Positions 25,005 through 36,840 of a stretch of 64,000 nucleotides of DNA are shown here, piece by piece. The notes under the pieces are model-generated. The model was not told the origin of the DNA. It did no database searches and saw nothing but the letters and a program-made list of their open reading frames with translations. The stretch's first letter is position 1, and every line of letters starts with the position of its first letter. The stretch is from Erythrophleum ivorense (Eukaryota; Streptophyta; Magnoliopsida; Fabales; Fabaceae): positions 310,001 through 374,000 of the forward strand of contig JAIUCV010000650.1 of NCBI GenBank assembly GCA_026724425.1. The letters are read 5' to 3'. Made by a program: the position numbers and the translations under genes.

Positions 25005-25245
25005 CACCCTCGCTATAGCGAGCCATAACCCTCGCTATGGCGAGCTCATGCAAGTCCCATACCTTTGCCTTCGCTATAGCTCTAGCTACGGCGAGCTACT
25101 CCCTAGATTTTGTATGAAATGCCCGCACTCGCTATAGCTAGAAGCATTTTTGCTATAGCGAGAAGGCTCTCTCGCTATAGCTAGCCCATTTCTTGCTATA
25201 ACGAATAGGTACATTCGCTATAGCTAGGCTGTAGCTAGCAGACTT
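25005..25245 (-). repeat. CTCGCTATAGCGAG palindrome array in B1
   Basis: About ten copies of a 12-14-bp palindrome around CGCTATAGCG occur in 240 bp, some with the right arm changed to CTAG. Spacing is 15-40 bp. B2 has a decayed version at 38,205-38,395. Conservation of the CTATAG centre while arms vary in CpG sites fits methylation decay of a once perfect array. Confidence 0.8.
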
Positions 25246-25271
25246 AGAAAATTTTTAACTTTCGAAAATTT

Positions 25272-25325
25272 TCAGCTTTTCTTTTCTTTCCCTTTTCTTT
25301 TCTCTTTTCTTTTCTTTTCTTTTTC
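25272..25325. repeat. TTTTC polypyrimidine tract at B1 terminus
   Basis: About 54 bp of TTTTCTTTC-type pentamer repeat lies directly before the terminal TGGTTGTTACA. B2 has an A-run in the corresponding position, so this is a local microsatellite expansion within one copy. Confidence 0.8.
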
Positions 25326-27605
25326 TGGTTGTTACACCTTGTGTTACAGCGCTCCTCGCCTTTGCCAGGTGCTTGGCTACGACTTAATCCTTTTTGGCTA
25401 CAGCTCAACTATCTCCTGCACCTAAACCCTCCTAATTTCATCCTAAACACTCTAACACTCCTTCTGTTGGCATGTTAAGGCCATTCTATCTTAATTTGTG
25501 AGGCTCTAATAGCTTTCATCTACTTGATTTACCTAACTCACCTACCATTACTAATTCAAGACTTAGGTGTTGATTCCTACTCATCTAACTACCATATATT
25601 AGCAAGTTCAAAGATTAATGACAACAAAGGACTCATAAATTACCAACATTATCACTTAATCATAATTCTATTAGAGGTTCCATGTATCACTAGTTTAAGT
25701 CAACATCTAATGTATCACATGATTACATTTCTAAATAGTAAACCATATCATAGGATCAACAAGGTTTCATACTAGTCAACCTCTATTCCATGACAACAAA
25801 AATGGTTCAATTACTTATATCTATAGGGCTAATGCTAATTGCCATAAGACATCCAGTCATTCATCAATTATTAGTCAATTACCATCACAATATTGAATCC
25901 CATGATAAATGTATTACATGGACAGTCCCTACACTTGGTAATTTATGATGCAATGTGACAAATACACAAAACTAGTATTCTTATTACACAAACCTAACCT
26001 TACAAGGTCTCCAAACCCATGGCTACCAAACTATACAATAGGCTTCAATTAATTTCTCCTTGCCACTAAGAGGTCCGGTCTCTAAAAATATTAACCCACA
26101 ACTGGGGTAAGATATATAATCTCAGTAATAAGAGAGAAATTCCATATATATATGAAAATTAATTAACACAATGGATTTCCATATCGTTAAATACTAGAAT
26201 TATCAATTCAATTAGCAAATGAACTAATTGAGCTACAAGTGACTACTGTCCCATATCAGCAATCACATACAACATGTTAATGGCCAATAACACCAGGAAA
26301 GGCCCGTCCACAGCACCAACTCCCCAATGAGCACAACTTGGGCTTAGTGCATTCAAAAGTTTGATCACAACCCAGTGCCCCATCAAAGCATGATGCACGG
26401 GTGGCAGCTGCACCATAGCTCCACCTTGGACTTATAAGGTCCAATCACAATAACAATCGAGTAACCAATCATTTAGCATTTCAAAACCATATATGTATAA
26501 CAAAACATTATATTAAAATGAGTATATATATAGAATTAGGAAAATAACTCCAATTACCTCAATAAAGCCCAATTATTCTTCCTTTAGCTACCATTAAAAT
26601 CCAAATGCATATCAAGTCTATGATAAGTATAATTATCATTATTTCTAGCAACAAATCAAATACCCAAATAGTTGAATTATTAATGACTACCTAAAGGTTA
26701 CTTACCTAATCACCAATGGATTCCAATTTCAGGTTCTAGCTTCTCCACATCAAAAACCACCATAGTTCACTTTAATTTTTGAATAATTTTGTCTAAAATA
26801 AAGGCTCATATTATAAATCAACTATAGGGGTCTCGAACTAGCAGTAAATGCATTAAAATGGGAAGAGGATACTTACCTAACAATACCTATAGCCTCCATC
26901 TTCAAAAATCCACCATGGAAGCACCAAGCAACATGTTTCAATTTTGGGTAGAAGATAAAAATGCTCAAAATGAAAACCAATTAGGTTAAATTGAAGAGGA
27001 AGAAGAGAGGATTAACTTATATATAAGTTACATTAACTAAATTTTACTCTAGAACTGGGAAATGATGGATTTATGCCAAGAACCTTAGCTTCCACCTTAA
27101 ACCGCTGAAAATCTCTTGCTCTTCTTGTGTTTTTTACAGAATGGGGAGGGAACTGAAGTGTGTTTAAGGTTTAAATGGGTTTAAGTTAGGTTGTAGGCTG
27201 ACCCAAAAGGCCAAGTCCATGTGGTGTTCAGATTTTAGCTTGTTGGGCCAGACATTATAGGTTGGGTTGTATAATTTTTTATGGTTAAAGATGGAATATG
27301 CTAATCTAATAACCGAAGACCCAAGTTTGACCTAAAGGTAAATAGGCTTTTGTCTCACTTAAATTCACTTCTAAGTTTTTGGACTTTTAAAAAATTTAAG
27401 TTGGGCCTACAAGAAAACTAGTATTAGATTTTCTTACTAAGCTTATGGCATAATTAGGCTTCTATATTAGGCTCCAAGCTTACTTAAATTAATCATAAAG
27501 CTCAAATTAATGTTCACCTCTCTTAATTAATTTTTCTAATTAAACCTATATTAATTCCTAATTAATCATAATTATCCTTAATTAATTTTGAGGTGTTACA
27601 CTTTC

Positions 27606-28540
27606 ACGAGGAGTAAAATAGTCATTTAGATTCTAAAATAATAAAATATTAAGAAAATATCTAATAATAAAATATATGACTAAAGGACTTAAGTGGGATC
27701 CACGTAGGCCTAAATAATATTAAAATATAGCAGAGAACTCAGAATGCAGGTCAAATAAAATATTATGGAGAACTTATGAAAAGATACATCAATGAAATGC
27801 TGACATTTATGTAGAATCTAGCTAGGAAAATGATGATGTGGCACCATGTGCAGGGAAAGTGATCATGTGGCACTATGTGTAGAAGAATTTTCTGGAGACT
27901 ACATATAATACAAAGCAATGATACCATATGTTAGCAAATCTTAGTAAAATATTGTAATCTCGCATTTTACAAAAAAGTTACTTTTGATGTTGCTACTAAC
28001 ATTAGATGACATAACTCTTGACTCAAGCAACAATAAATGCAAAGTTACTTTCATGAAAAACAAAAAAAGTAACCATGTTTAAAATTTAACTATAGTTAAA
28101 TCTAATGGCTAATATTTATCCTTAAATCAAAATGTGATCTTAACCATTGATGCAATCCAATGGCCTAAATTCTTTTTACTTTCAAAGATTAAATCACAAC
28201 TCTTCATCTAATCTAAAGGTTCACATCTAATCTTCAATTTCAAGACTAAATCTTAGCCATCCATTTAATATAAAGGATTAGATCTTCTATCTTAAAACCT
28301 TATTGAATCTTAACTATCTATTTAAAAATAAAACTTACATGAAACATCTCATACCATTATAAATTATAAAGGAATCCCAAGCCATGCTTCTAATATAACA
28401 TTAATTATTAAAATTTACACCTTTGGCAGTGAAATTAATTGTCATTGAAAGCCTAAAATAATTCAATTGTGTATGAATAAATATTTTTGTCATATTATTC
28501 TTCAAATTTATGCCAAACAAGTTTGTTAGGCTTAGAAATA
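27606..28540. other. Middle part of element E
   Basis: This AT-rich sequence follows A2. It includes a twice-repeated ATGTGGCAC.ATGTG phrase near 27,835-27,880 and a run of short CCATTTAAT/TCTAATCTAAAGG words at 28,085-28,330. I see no open frame of note and no domain. The junction to C4 near 28,540 is approximate. Confidence 0.4.
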
Positions 28541-31220
28541 TCATAAAAGGAAGCATGAAGCTCATGGGTTACATCATATGCCCATTTCATAACTTTGATA
28601 CATAATAGGGGCCAAATTTTGAAAAATCATAATTTGAGCTATACATCTTTGATTTGCACAAACTTGGTGGCTATGAAAATTTTATAATGAGAACTATCTA
28701 TCATAAAAATTTTAGATCAAAACAAGTTCATTTGGTCCTCCAAAACCCATGAAAATAGAAACAGAACTATGTGAATAGTACATTAGAAAATCTACAAAAA
28801 AAAGACCAAGTTTGAAAATTTATAATAAATTCTATAGAGCTCCAAAAATCACATTCTATGAATTTATGGAAAGCTATAGATATGCTCTAAATGTTTGCCA
28901 AATTTCGGCCCCAAAATTCATTCATTTGGTTTGTCATTGGCTAATGGACATTGTATGGCTCAAAAAGTGCAAAATTTGGTTCCAAATGATTCTAATTGAG
29001 CCATATTATGCCATGCCTCTATTTGGGCACGTTTTAAATGGGAAATACAGCATATATAACTGGTCCAACATGTCTTAAAAGCCATGCAACTCAAAATTAT
29101 ACCCCCACTTGCCATTATACACATGCAAATTTAAGAACTCAAAGGGTCAAATGACACACTTTCATACACTTACATCCAAAAATGATTTGTAGGTCATAGT
29201 CTCATACTTTTGAGTGTGTGGGAATGGTCATATGTCAAAATATACATATACATCATCATGTGTACAAGAATATGCATTAAAACTTAAACTAGCATCAAAA
29301 TGATTCTTTTTAGGCTCTTTGTTCACCATCTTTGCTTCCTTAAGAGTTATCTAGACATAGTTAGGGAAAATAGGGGCCTCACCTCACCCATTCAAAAGCC
29401 AAAATAATTCCAAATACACTCAAATGTCATGTAATTGCTTCTGATCATCAAATAATCAAAAATACATATATTTTGCAAAGAATACATACAAGCAATCCAA
29501 AGCACTCAAGTAACCAACATACATATATAAGAATAGATGAAGAGTCACCTTAACACAAGAGTTCAACTTAATTCCCCTTTGTTCCTTGGCTTGGTCCCTC
29601 GGCCTCACACCTACACTTGAGTGGTATTTCACTTGCTTGCCCTACATATAAAGTACAAAATTGTTAATGGAACCATACTTAGACCTTATACAAGTTAACT
29701 AGACCCTTAAGCTCACTTATGGTTTAATTAAATGGCACAATGAAGTAACTCTTGTAAATCAATATCTTAGCTCCATGACCTTACCCAAGATGAATTATAT
29801 GACTCTATTAGAACTCATTAGAGCCTCTTAAACTGAATTTAAGAAGCTTAGCACTAAGTTGCTTCTTTATACATAATTGAATCCTAAATTTTCACCTTTC
29901 AAAATAAGGGTTCTAAATTCAAACCAATGGTTCCTTTAATGTGTATAATTTATATCTAAACTATTTATAACCTTAAAATCATTGAAAACTCTTCCTAGGT
30001 ACTTTAGGTAAGTCTTGGCCGAGACATACTTCCTAATAGGCCTCCATAGAGTTTTTGTTTTATTCTTAGGGAAATTGGCACTTATAGGGGTTTTTTAGCT
30101 TCTTCTTATTTTAATTATGCTCTTACATAGTTTAAAATACCATTTTAAGGCTTCATACTTCCTAAGGTGCAATCAAACCCCTAGGTATCAATTCTTGCAA
30201 CTTATGGCTTTTTAGTTTCTTCCTTTGGTTCCATATTAATCTTCCTACTTCAAAATCCTAATTCCCATCATGCTTTGATCAGAAACCAACCACTTTAGTA
30301 TTCTTCTCAAGTTGGTCAAACATGAGAGTCCAAGGAGGAGTAAGTTTTTTACACCATGTTATACATCATTTAAAAAGGCTTTAAGTGAAGATTCTTATGC
30401 TGTATTTCTTTCTCCTCAAAGAGCTTCTTCCTCGATGGGTTTAGCCATAAAACCCCACTTTTGGAAAATTAAAACCATTGAAAGAAAGGAGAGAAATAGT
30501 ATAATAGATTTGTTCTAAGATTATAGGCAAAAATGGCATATAAAGCTACTTGAATGGAGCCTCCTTTCCCTTACTTCTTCCTTCTTCCCTTCACACCTTT
30601 AGTTATGGTTCTAGTTTGTTTTAGGAGTGCTATATTGGTTATAGGCAGAACAAAAGGCATAGGTGACTATAAAAGGAAGAAAGAATGATTATAAAACAAT
30701 TTCTAAAATGCTGATTACATCCTGTAACTTCATTTCCTCTGTTTGAGCTCATTCTAAATCCTTTTCCAGAACCGCCTTTTCCATCATGAAATTTAGGTGT
30801 TTCTTTTATTAAAAACATTTTATTTCAATTTTATGAGATTCAAAACAATCCCAAACAACCCGATTAAAGTTTGAGTCAACTGATGAGTTAAGTTGTAAAT
30901 AAGAAGGGTTTTAACTATTTTGATGGTTCCTATGATTTTCTGGGTCTTTGAAAATCTTAATAAGCTCCATTTTATTATTTTAAACCTCTTTCTTTAAGTT
31001 TTCAAAAATTTGCTTAAAATTACAATATGCCACTAGATTTTTGGTTCACTCTGTTTAGTTATTTTAGCTCTAGTATCAGGCCATTCTTAGTTTCCTAATC
31101 ACATTTCTAAATTCTTTAATTAACATTTTACCCTCAATTGGCTCTAATTCACATTGCTTTAAGGTCTTTTTATATCCCAGTATACATGTCGGTTTAGTTT
31201 TTGAAAAACTAGATATTACA
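28540..31220 (-). mobile_element. Family C copy C4, truncated, nested in E
   Basis: The right end AGATATTACA is the inverse of the C start (TGTAATATCT). The left end lacks roughly the last 850 bp of the family: its first recognisable sequence aligns with C3 near 15,460. No TSD could be matched. The GGTGAGGC array is largely lost (only a CTCACCTCACCC remnant near 29,385). It looks like a copy that lost its 3' portion by deletion after insertion. Confidence 0.6.
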
Positions 31221-31252
31221 AAATACACATACATATTCACGCTACCTTTATA

Positions 31253-34159
31253 TGTAACACCCCAAAATTAATTAAGGAGTTAATCATAGGTTTGGGTTAA
31301 TTATGAATAATTAATATAGAATAATTGGGTAAGTTAAGTGAATGAAAATTTTAGAAAGATAAATTATTAATGAGTTTAAGATTTAATTGGATTAGAAACG
31401 TTATCTAGGTCCAAATTAAATTAAGTAGGCCATGGTTAGAGACTAATGGAGGCCCAATGAATTTAAGTACAGAACCAACTTCCTATTGTGAGTCTTAGCC
31501 CAAGAGAGACCACCTAACAATGACCCAATTTGATTTAATGAATTAAAGACCCAAAACTTAACTTATATAAGCTCTTATAATTGGCCCAACAACCCTTGTG
31601 CAGACCTAAATCAATTGAGCTCTTAAAACTTAGTCTAACCCAATTAAGATTCTGTAGCCTAACTTATGAAACTCAGCCCACACCAACTCAAAATCTGAAC
31701 CCATATAGACTTGGGCTTTTAGGTCAACCCATAACCTATTTAGGACCTAACTTAAACCCTAAAAATCATTCTAGCCACCCCTCATTCTGCAGAACCATAA
31801 GAAACACAAACACGTTTTCGGAGGTCCCTTAGAAGCTAGGTCTTCTCCCACCTTCTTGGCCCTATTTCTCATTTCTAGGCTCAAAATCAGCCAAGATACT
31901 TATTATATAACTTAATCCCCTTCTCTTTCTCTTCATTTTGACTTGATTAGTTTTTCATTTGGAGCATTTTCACTATACCCAAAATCTGAAATGTGGTTGT
32001 TTGGGATTTTCTTAGTGAAATTTCGTAGGTTGAGGCTAGGGGTGTTGTTAGGTAAGTATAAACTCTTTATTTTGATGCTTTCTCTGCTAGTTTAGGACCC
32101 CTATAGCTGTTTTATGATATTGGTATTGTTTTTATGAGAATTTATTCAGAATTGGAAGTGTTGTTTTGAGATTTCTGGGGTAGGCTCAACTAAATCCGAA
32201 TTTGGTTCTTGTGGTAATTGGGTAAGTGTTTCTGAGTAGTCCTATATAGCTTGACTCCTTGAGTAATGGGTTTGCTTATATAAATTATGATTAGGGATAG
32301 TAATGGCTTAGTTTTGTATCCATAAGCTGAGGTAGCATTCAGTTAGCTCTTAGAGAATTGGCTACAAGTGAGGTAACCGAGGACTATATTAATTCCATGC
32401 ATATATCTGCTTTAATTTCATATTTACTGTACATGAATGATTTGAAATGCTAAATGAATTAGTTGACTATCTATTGTATTGTGTTTGGACCTTGTGAGTC
32501 CATGGTGGAGCTGTGGTGCGGCTACCACTCTGCATATGCTTCGATCAGGCACCAGATTATAATCAGACCCCAGATGCACTGAGCCTTGGTTGTGCTCATT
32601 AGGGAGTGAGTGCCGTGGACGAGCCTCTCCTAGTGTTATTGGCCTTTAACATATGAAATTGTGATTACTAGTATAGGATAGTAATCATAGATAGCCTAAT
32701 TATTTCATTTACTGATATGGTTGGTACATTTTCTGATGCTTATATAAAATCATGCATATATGTTAATTAAACTGGAATATATGAATGGAATTTACCTTGG
32801 TTACTAAGATTTGCACCTCGCCTCATTTCATAGAATTATACTTTCAGGTGAAGGCCCTTCGGGTAAGGATAAGGGGAAGCAAGTAGATAAAAATTCATGA
32901 GCTCTAGCCATGTGAGGAGAAGGCTACACTTGGGCTGATTTGAGTAGAGTATATGCAATTTTGTTATTCTTTTACATAACATTATCATGTAATCATATTG
33001 CCAAGTGTAAGTGTTTGTATTTTGATTACTTAGGATGTATCTATTGAGGAGTTAGGCCTAATTTTAGTTTGGCATTGGATGTATGCAGTTATAACATTTG
33101 TTATGAACCTTGTTAAACCTATGATATGATTTATTATTAGGAAATGTAATTATGTGATATATTGAATGTAGACCTGAATTAGTGATGCATGAAATCTCTG
33201 ATGGAATATGTATTTGAATGATAATTGATGGTAGCTTATGAAATTCTTATTGTCATTACTCTATGAACTTGCTAATATAGGGTAGTTGGAGGAGTAGAAA
33301 TTAACACTTAAGTCTAAAACTAGTAATAATAGATAAGTTGGGTAAATTAAATAAGTGAAGGCTAATAGAGCCCCACAATTTAAGGTAAAGTGACCTTAGA
33401 GTGTCTCTAGAGGGAGAATTGGAAGGTATGAGACAAGATTTAGAAGTTGTAAGATCAGAAAGTGTTTTGCCGTGGCCAAAATAGTCTTAGCTGCGACCAA
33501 TAGAAGCGAAGTTGCCCAGGGAGAGGTCCAAAGAGCAATTCGCCACAACGAGAAATGTAATTAGCCGGGGAAAAATGTGAAAGGGAAAAACTGGAAGTCA
33601 TCCAGAGGGTAATTTGTCACTGCGAAATGGGTAATTAGTTATGGTGAACTTTGTGAAAATGTTCCAGGCGTTCTAGAGAGGAATTAGTAGCGGCGAAAAT
33701 GGAATTTGGTTGCTGCCAATAGCGAGGGGCGAGTGAGGTAGGCTCTAGGAGGTCTCCTCGTCGCGGTGAGACCTGTGATGATATAAAAGTGAACCTGAGA
33801 GCAATTAGCCATGGTGTAAAGACATTTTGCCATGGCAAACTATCCCAAACTCTCATTTTAACCTAGAAACCTAGGTTTTTCCTATGGTAACCTCAAGGGA
33901 TAACTTAGAAACACTTGTAGAAGATTATTGTGAGTTGGAATTAATGGGTAATAGAATCAAAGACTTATAAATGAAGGTTTGTTTCTCTTATGTATATGAA
34001 TGCTTGTAATTATTTGGTTGATAACTCTAATAACATTAAGGTTCAAATTTCTTTGCATTTTTCGAATGTAATTAATTGTAATGACTTTTAACCCTTACTT
34101 ATGATTATTAATTGTGTATTTAACCTTAATTACAATAATTAGAAGTTAGAGTTATTACA
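31253..34159 (+). mobile_element. Family A copy A3, complete, nested in E
   Basis: The TSD is TTATA (31,248-31,252 and 34,160-34,164). It starts TGTAACACCCC, ends GTTATTACA, is 2,907 bp long and has no insert, so it is the best reference for family A. In order it holds an AT-rich start, a leader near 31,800-31,900, GTAAGTAT near 32,053, the core at 32,380-32,660 and the CpG palindrome array at 33,465-33,845. It has no internal repeat of its own start, hence a solo LTR. Confidence 0.9.
33465..33845 (+). repeat. CpG palindrome array in A3
   Basis: Recurring words are TTGCCGTGGC, AATTCGCCACAACG, TAGTAGCGGCGAA, GTCGCGGTGAG, TTAGCCATGG and TTTGCCATGGC, at roughly 30-40-bp intervals. It matches the arrays in A1 and A2 in place and motif. 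A 73-codon minus ORF over it has no recognisable features. Confidence 0.6.
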
Positions 34160-34164
34160 TTATA

Positions 34165-36840
34165 CATAAACACACACTCACCCATTTGACAAGACAAGAA
34201 AGAAAAGAAGAAGAGAGCCATAGTCAATGAGGAAGAAGAAAGAAGGAGGAAAAAGAAATAAAAAGGCTACCAGGGGGAAAACAACATCATGAATTCAAGG
34301 TAACATAGGTAAATTCTCTTCCTTTTGATTTGTTTTTCTATTTTTCTACATGACTTTTCTCTTTGTCTCTCTTTTAAGTTTTTCCCATGGCAAGAAGTAG
34401 ATGGAAATTCTTATTGTCTTATGAATCTATGTTAAGAAAAGATAAAGAATTCATATATGTAGCTTATGGATTCATATACTCTAAGAAAATTTCTAATTTT
34501 GAAGGCTTGTTTATAAATTATGGAACTTTGATTTTCAAGGAGCCATGGAAGAAATTGAAGAAAAAATAAATGGGAGAATAATGGAAGAAAGTCTAAAGGA
34601 GAAAATGATTAATATAATTTTGATTTTCATAAAGATTATCACAAGTTACTCCTTGAGTTTCATCTTGAAGGAAGTGTACAAAATTTATGGAATTCCTACA
34701 AATTGTTTTGGGGCTTTTATCTATCTCTCTTGATTATGTATTATTGGCTTGTTAACAAGAGAAAATGGAAGAAAACAACACTTGCACACACGCCCTTTAG
34801 GTTTGGCTAAGCCCACTTGGAGTACCTAGGAAGGAGTTTTTCAAGAACTAACCAAATTAGGTTAATCTATACTAAGAATAAGGCTTATGGTGAAATTTTG
34901 ATTAATTATGAATTACTATATAAAAAGTCAACTTTCTAGAAGAAAGTGTTGACCATGAACTTTTTAAAATTTTAATTATGTGATTTGTTGAATTTTGGAT
35001 AATCTATATGGCCTAGTATGTTTTATATACTATCTGGATTATGTTGATATTTATTTTATAATGTTTGGAACTTATTTGTGAAAGTTAAAAATTTATAAAG
35101 CATTACATTGATATTTGAATATATAGTTAATATTTGTTTTGGTACTATGTTGACTTGTTGCTAATTTCATGATAATATGGATAATATGTTGCTTAATGTT
35201 TGATTTCATGAATATGGGTTGTTTGTTAAAAAACTAATTGTATATATTATGGCAAAGTTGCTTTGATCAGGGGATGAGTCCTGTGTGTGCCAAAGTTAAC
35301 ACTAGATAGTTGTTGTTGTATTAGATGTCCAATATTAATTAAGAAAGATAATTAAAATATTTAAATTAACTAATTAGGACTGGTAAGGGCCATTTAGATA
35401 TTTTGGACTTATTGGGCTTTATCGAACTTCTCGTATATCTGAATAAGCCTTTTATGGCTATACCATTCATTGATATTAAACCCTAATTTATGGATTATTT
35501 TGGATATTGAATAGACCCCAGGACAAATTTGGATGTAGAAAAGTGAAAGATAATTTTAAATATTTAAATATAATTTTTTCGAACTCTAGTATGCTATTAT
35601 GCCATCAGGATTATTTAATTATGTACAAAGTTATGCAAGATAGTTCTTTCCCAAATATACTTATTATGTCTTAATCAGATGATGGCTTAGATAATATATT
35701 ATTATAACATTTTGATATGACTTTCCTTAGCTACCAACTGGAGGATGCCTCAATAAAGGAAGCAGGGGTGAACTTGCTAAGTCAATGCCAGTACAACGTG
35801 ATCTAGGTATTGAGCCTGACAGTCACCAAGGCCTAATGGTCAAGTTGAATAATCATTTTTTGTTTTGTTGTATTTTTTGTATTCTAGTATGTTGATTTCT
35901 TGTGGCATATAAATTCTAAACTTGCTAACATCTTATTTATTATTTGTATTTAGATAATGTTTTATTAATATGTGAGTAATTTTGAAATTTATATAATATT
36001 CTCTGTTTATGTATTCATATGAAAATCTCTGTTATCTTTCATTTTTGTTATTCTATGTCTATCTTGAATATTATGTGAATAGAATATTATTTTATGTATA
36101 TGTCATTCTATAAATAAATTATTCTCTATAGTATCTTTTATATATATTATTCGCTATCTATTAAATTTATACTTGATGTTTCTTTATGAATATTATATTG
36201 TATTAATTCTATCTATGTTACAAAAAAAGTTATTTCTCACTTTGCTGTAGTTTATATTTTTATTAAATACCCTTTTACAAAGTGATGTTAGAACTACAAG
36301 CGGACTGGATATAGTTCCCTCTGCGAGGATGGATACATGTGATGCATAATATCCATATCATATCCTGTGACTATGTTGTATGAATTGTTCTGGTGATTTT
36401 TGTGGCATTGAAAGAGTTGGAGACTCACTCATTTCCCATGAGTGGATCTACTCCCTTATTTCTATACAAATATCAAGGTGTAGATCATTATTAGTTCTTT
36501 TTGTCAATAAGGAACTTGACGTAGTTTTTGTTATTTAGGGTTTATCTTTTTATGTAGTTTTAGGTTGAACCTTGGTAGTATTTACATGCTCTATAGTTAT
36601 ATTGTCCTTATTCCCCTATTTCATTGACATATAGATAGCACGTATTAATAATAAGAAGTTTCTATTATGATTCGCTATTTGCTACATTATTGTAAAAATA
36701 GTTAACACATAATATAGTTTTATACCATGAAAAAATAGTCAAGTGAGAAAGGTAACTAGACATAAATTAATTAGAATTATCCATTAAAAATAAATGAATT
36801 AAAAAATTATTAAAAATGGATAATTAAAGAATGCATTACA
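34165..36840. other. Right part of element E
   Basis: This is AT-rich, with an AG-rich leader-like stretch (34,185-34,280) and the terminal GCATTACA. Two short overlapping plus ORFs (34,387-34,569 and 34,545-34,733) start within a CCATGG context, but their products (Lys/Ile/Tyr-rich) match nothing I know and the rest of the region is closed. I treat it as LTR or untranslated sequence of E. Confidence 0.45.

Larger units (their letters stand above)
22583..25336 (-). mobile_element. Family B copy B1, nested in A2
   Basis: The TSD is CCTTG (22,578-22,582 and 25,337-25,341). It starts TGTAATACC, ends TGGTTGTTACA and is 2,754 bp. It is the inverse of B2 (38,165-40,978) over its whole length, and related to family C in the 3' two thirds (same hairpin, GGTGAGGC array and 180-bp units). 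It differs from C in the U3 end, where it holds a CTATAG palindrome array and a polypyrimidine tract. No coding domain. Solo LTR. Confidence 0.9.
21985..27600 (-). mobile_element. Family A copy A2, inverse, nested in E
   Basis: The TSD is CTTTC (21,980-21,984 and 27,601-27,605). The left end TATAACAACCC is TG-decayed, and the right end is GAGGTGTTACA. The inverse of the right end matches the window start (A1) almost base for base. Net length is about 2.86 kb once B1 and a TSD are removed. The A core (inverse of 8,190-8,280) is at 26,250-26,460 and the CpG palindrome array at 22,220-22,582, where B1 has landed. Confidence 0.87.
21473..36840. mobile_element. Element E with three nested inserts, splits gypsy RT from RNase H
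   Basis: It starts TGTGACATCTC and ends GCATTACA, flanked by GGTGT at 21,468-21,472 and 36,841-36,845. Removing it joins RT and RNase H codon to codon (I-S-stop-P-T-P-I-S-L-K, where the stop replaces the usual Trp). It hosts A2, truncated C4 and A3. Its own sequence is 21,473-21,984, about 27,606-28,540 and 34,165-36,840, roughly 4 kb in all. I see no gag or pol domain in those pieces, so it is an LTR-only or non-autonomous element. Its transcription direction is undecided. Confidence 0.85.

Noticed and set aside
34387..34733. Two short plus ORFs following a CCATGG start in element E
   Set aside because: No recognisable motif, low-complexity Lys/Ile content, and no extension or splice structure I could support.
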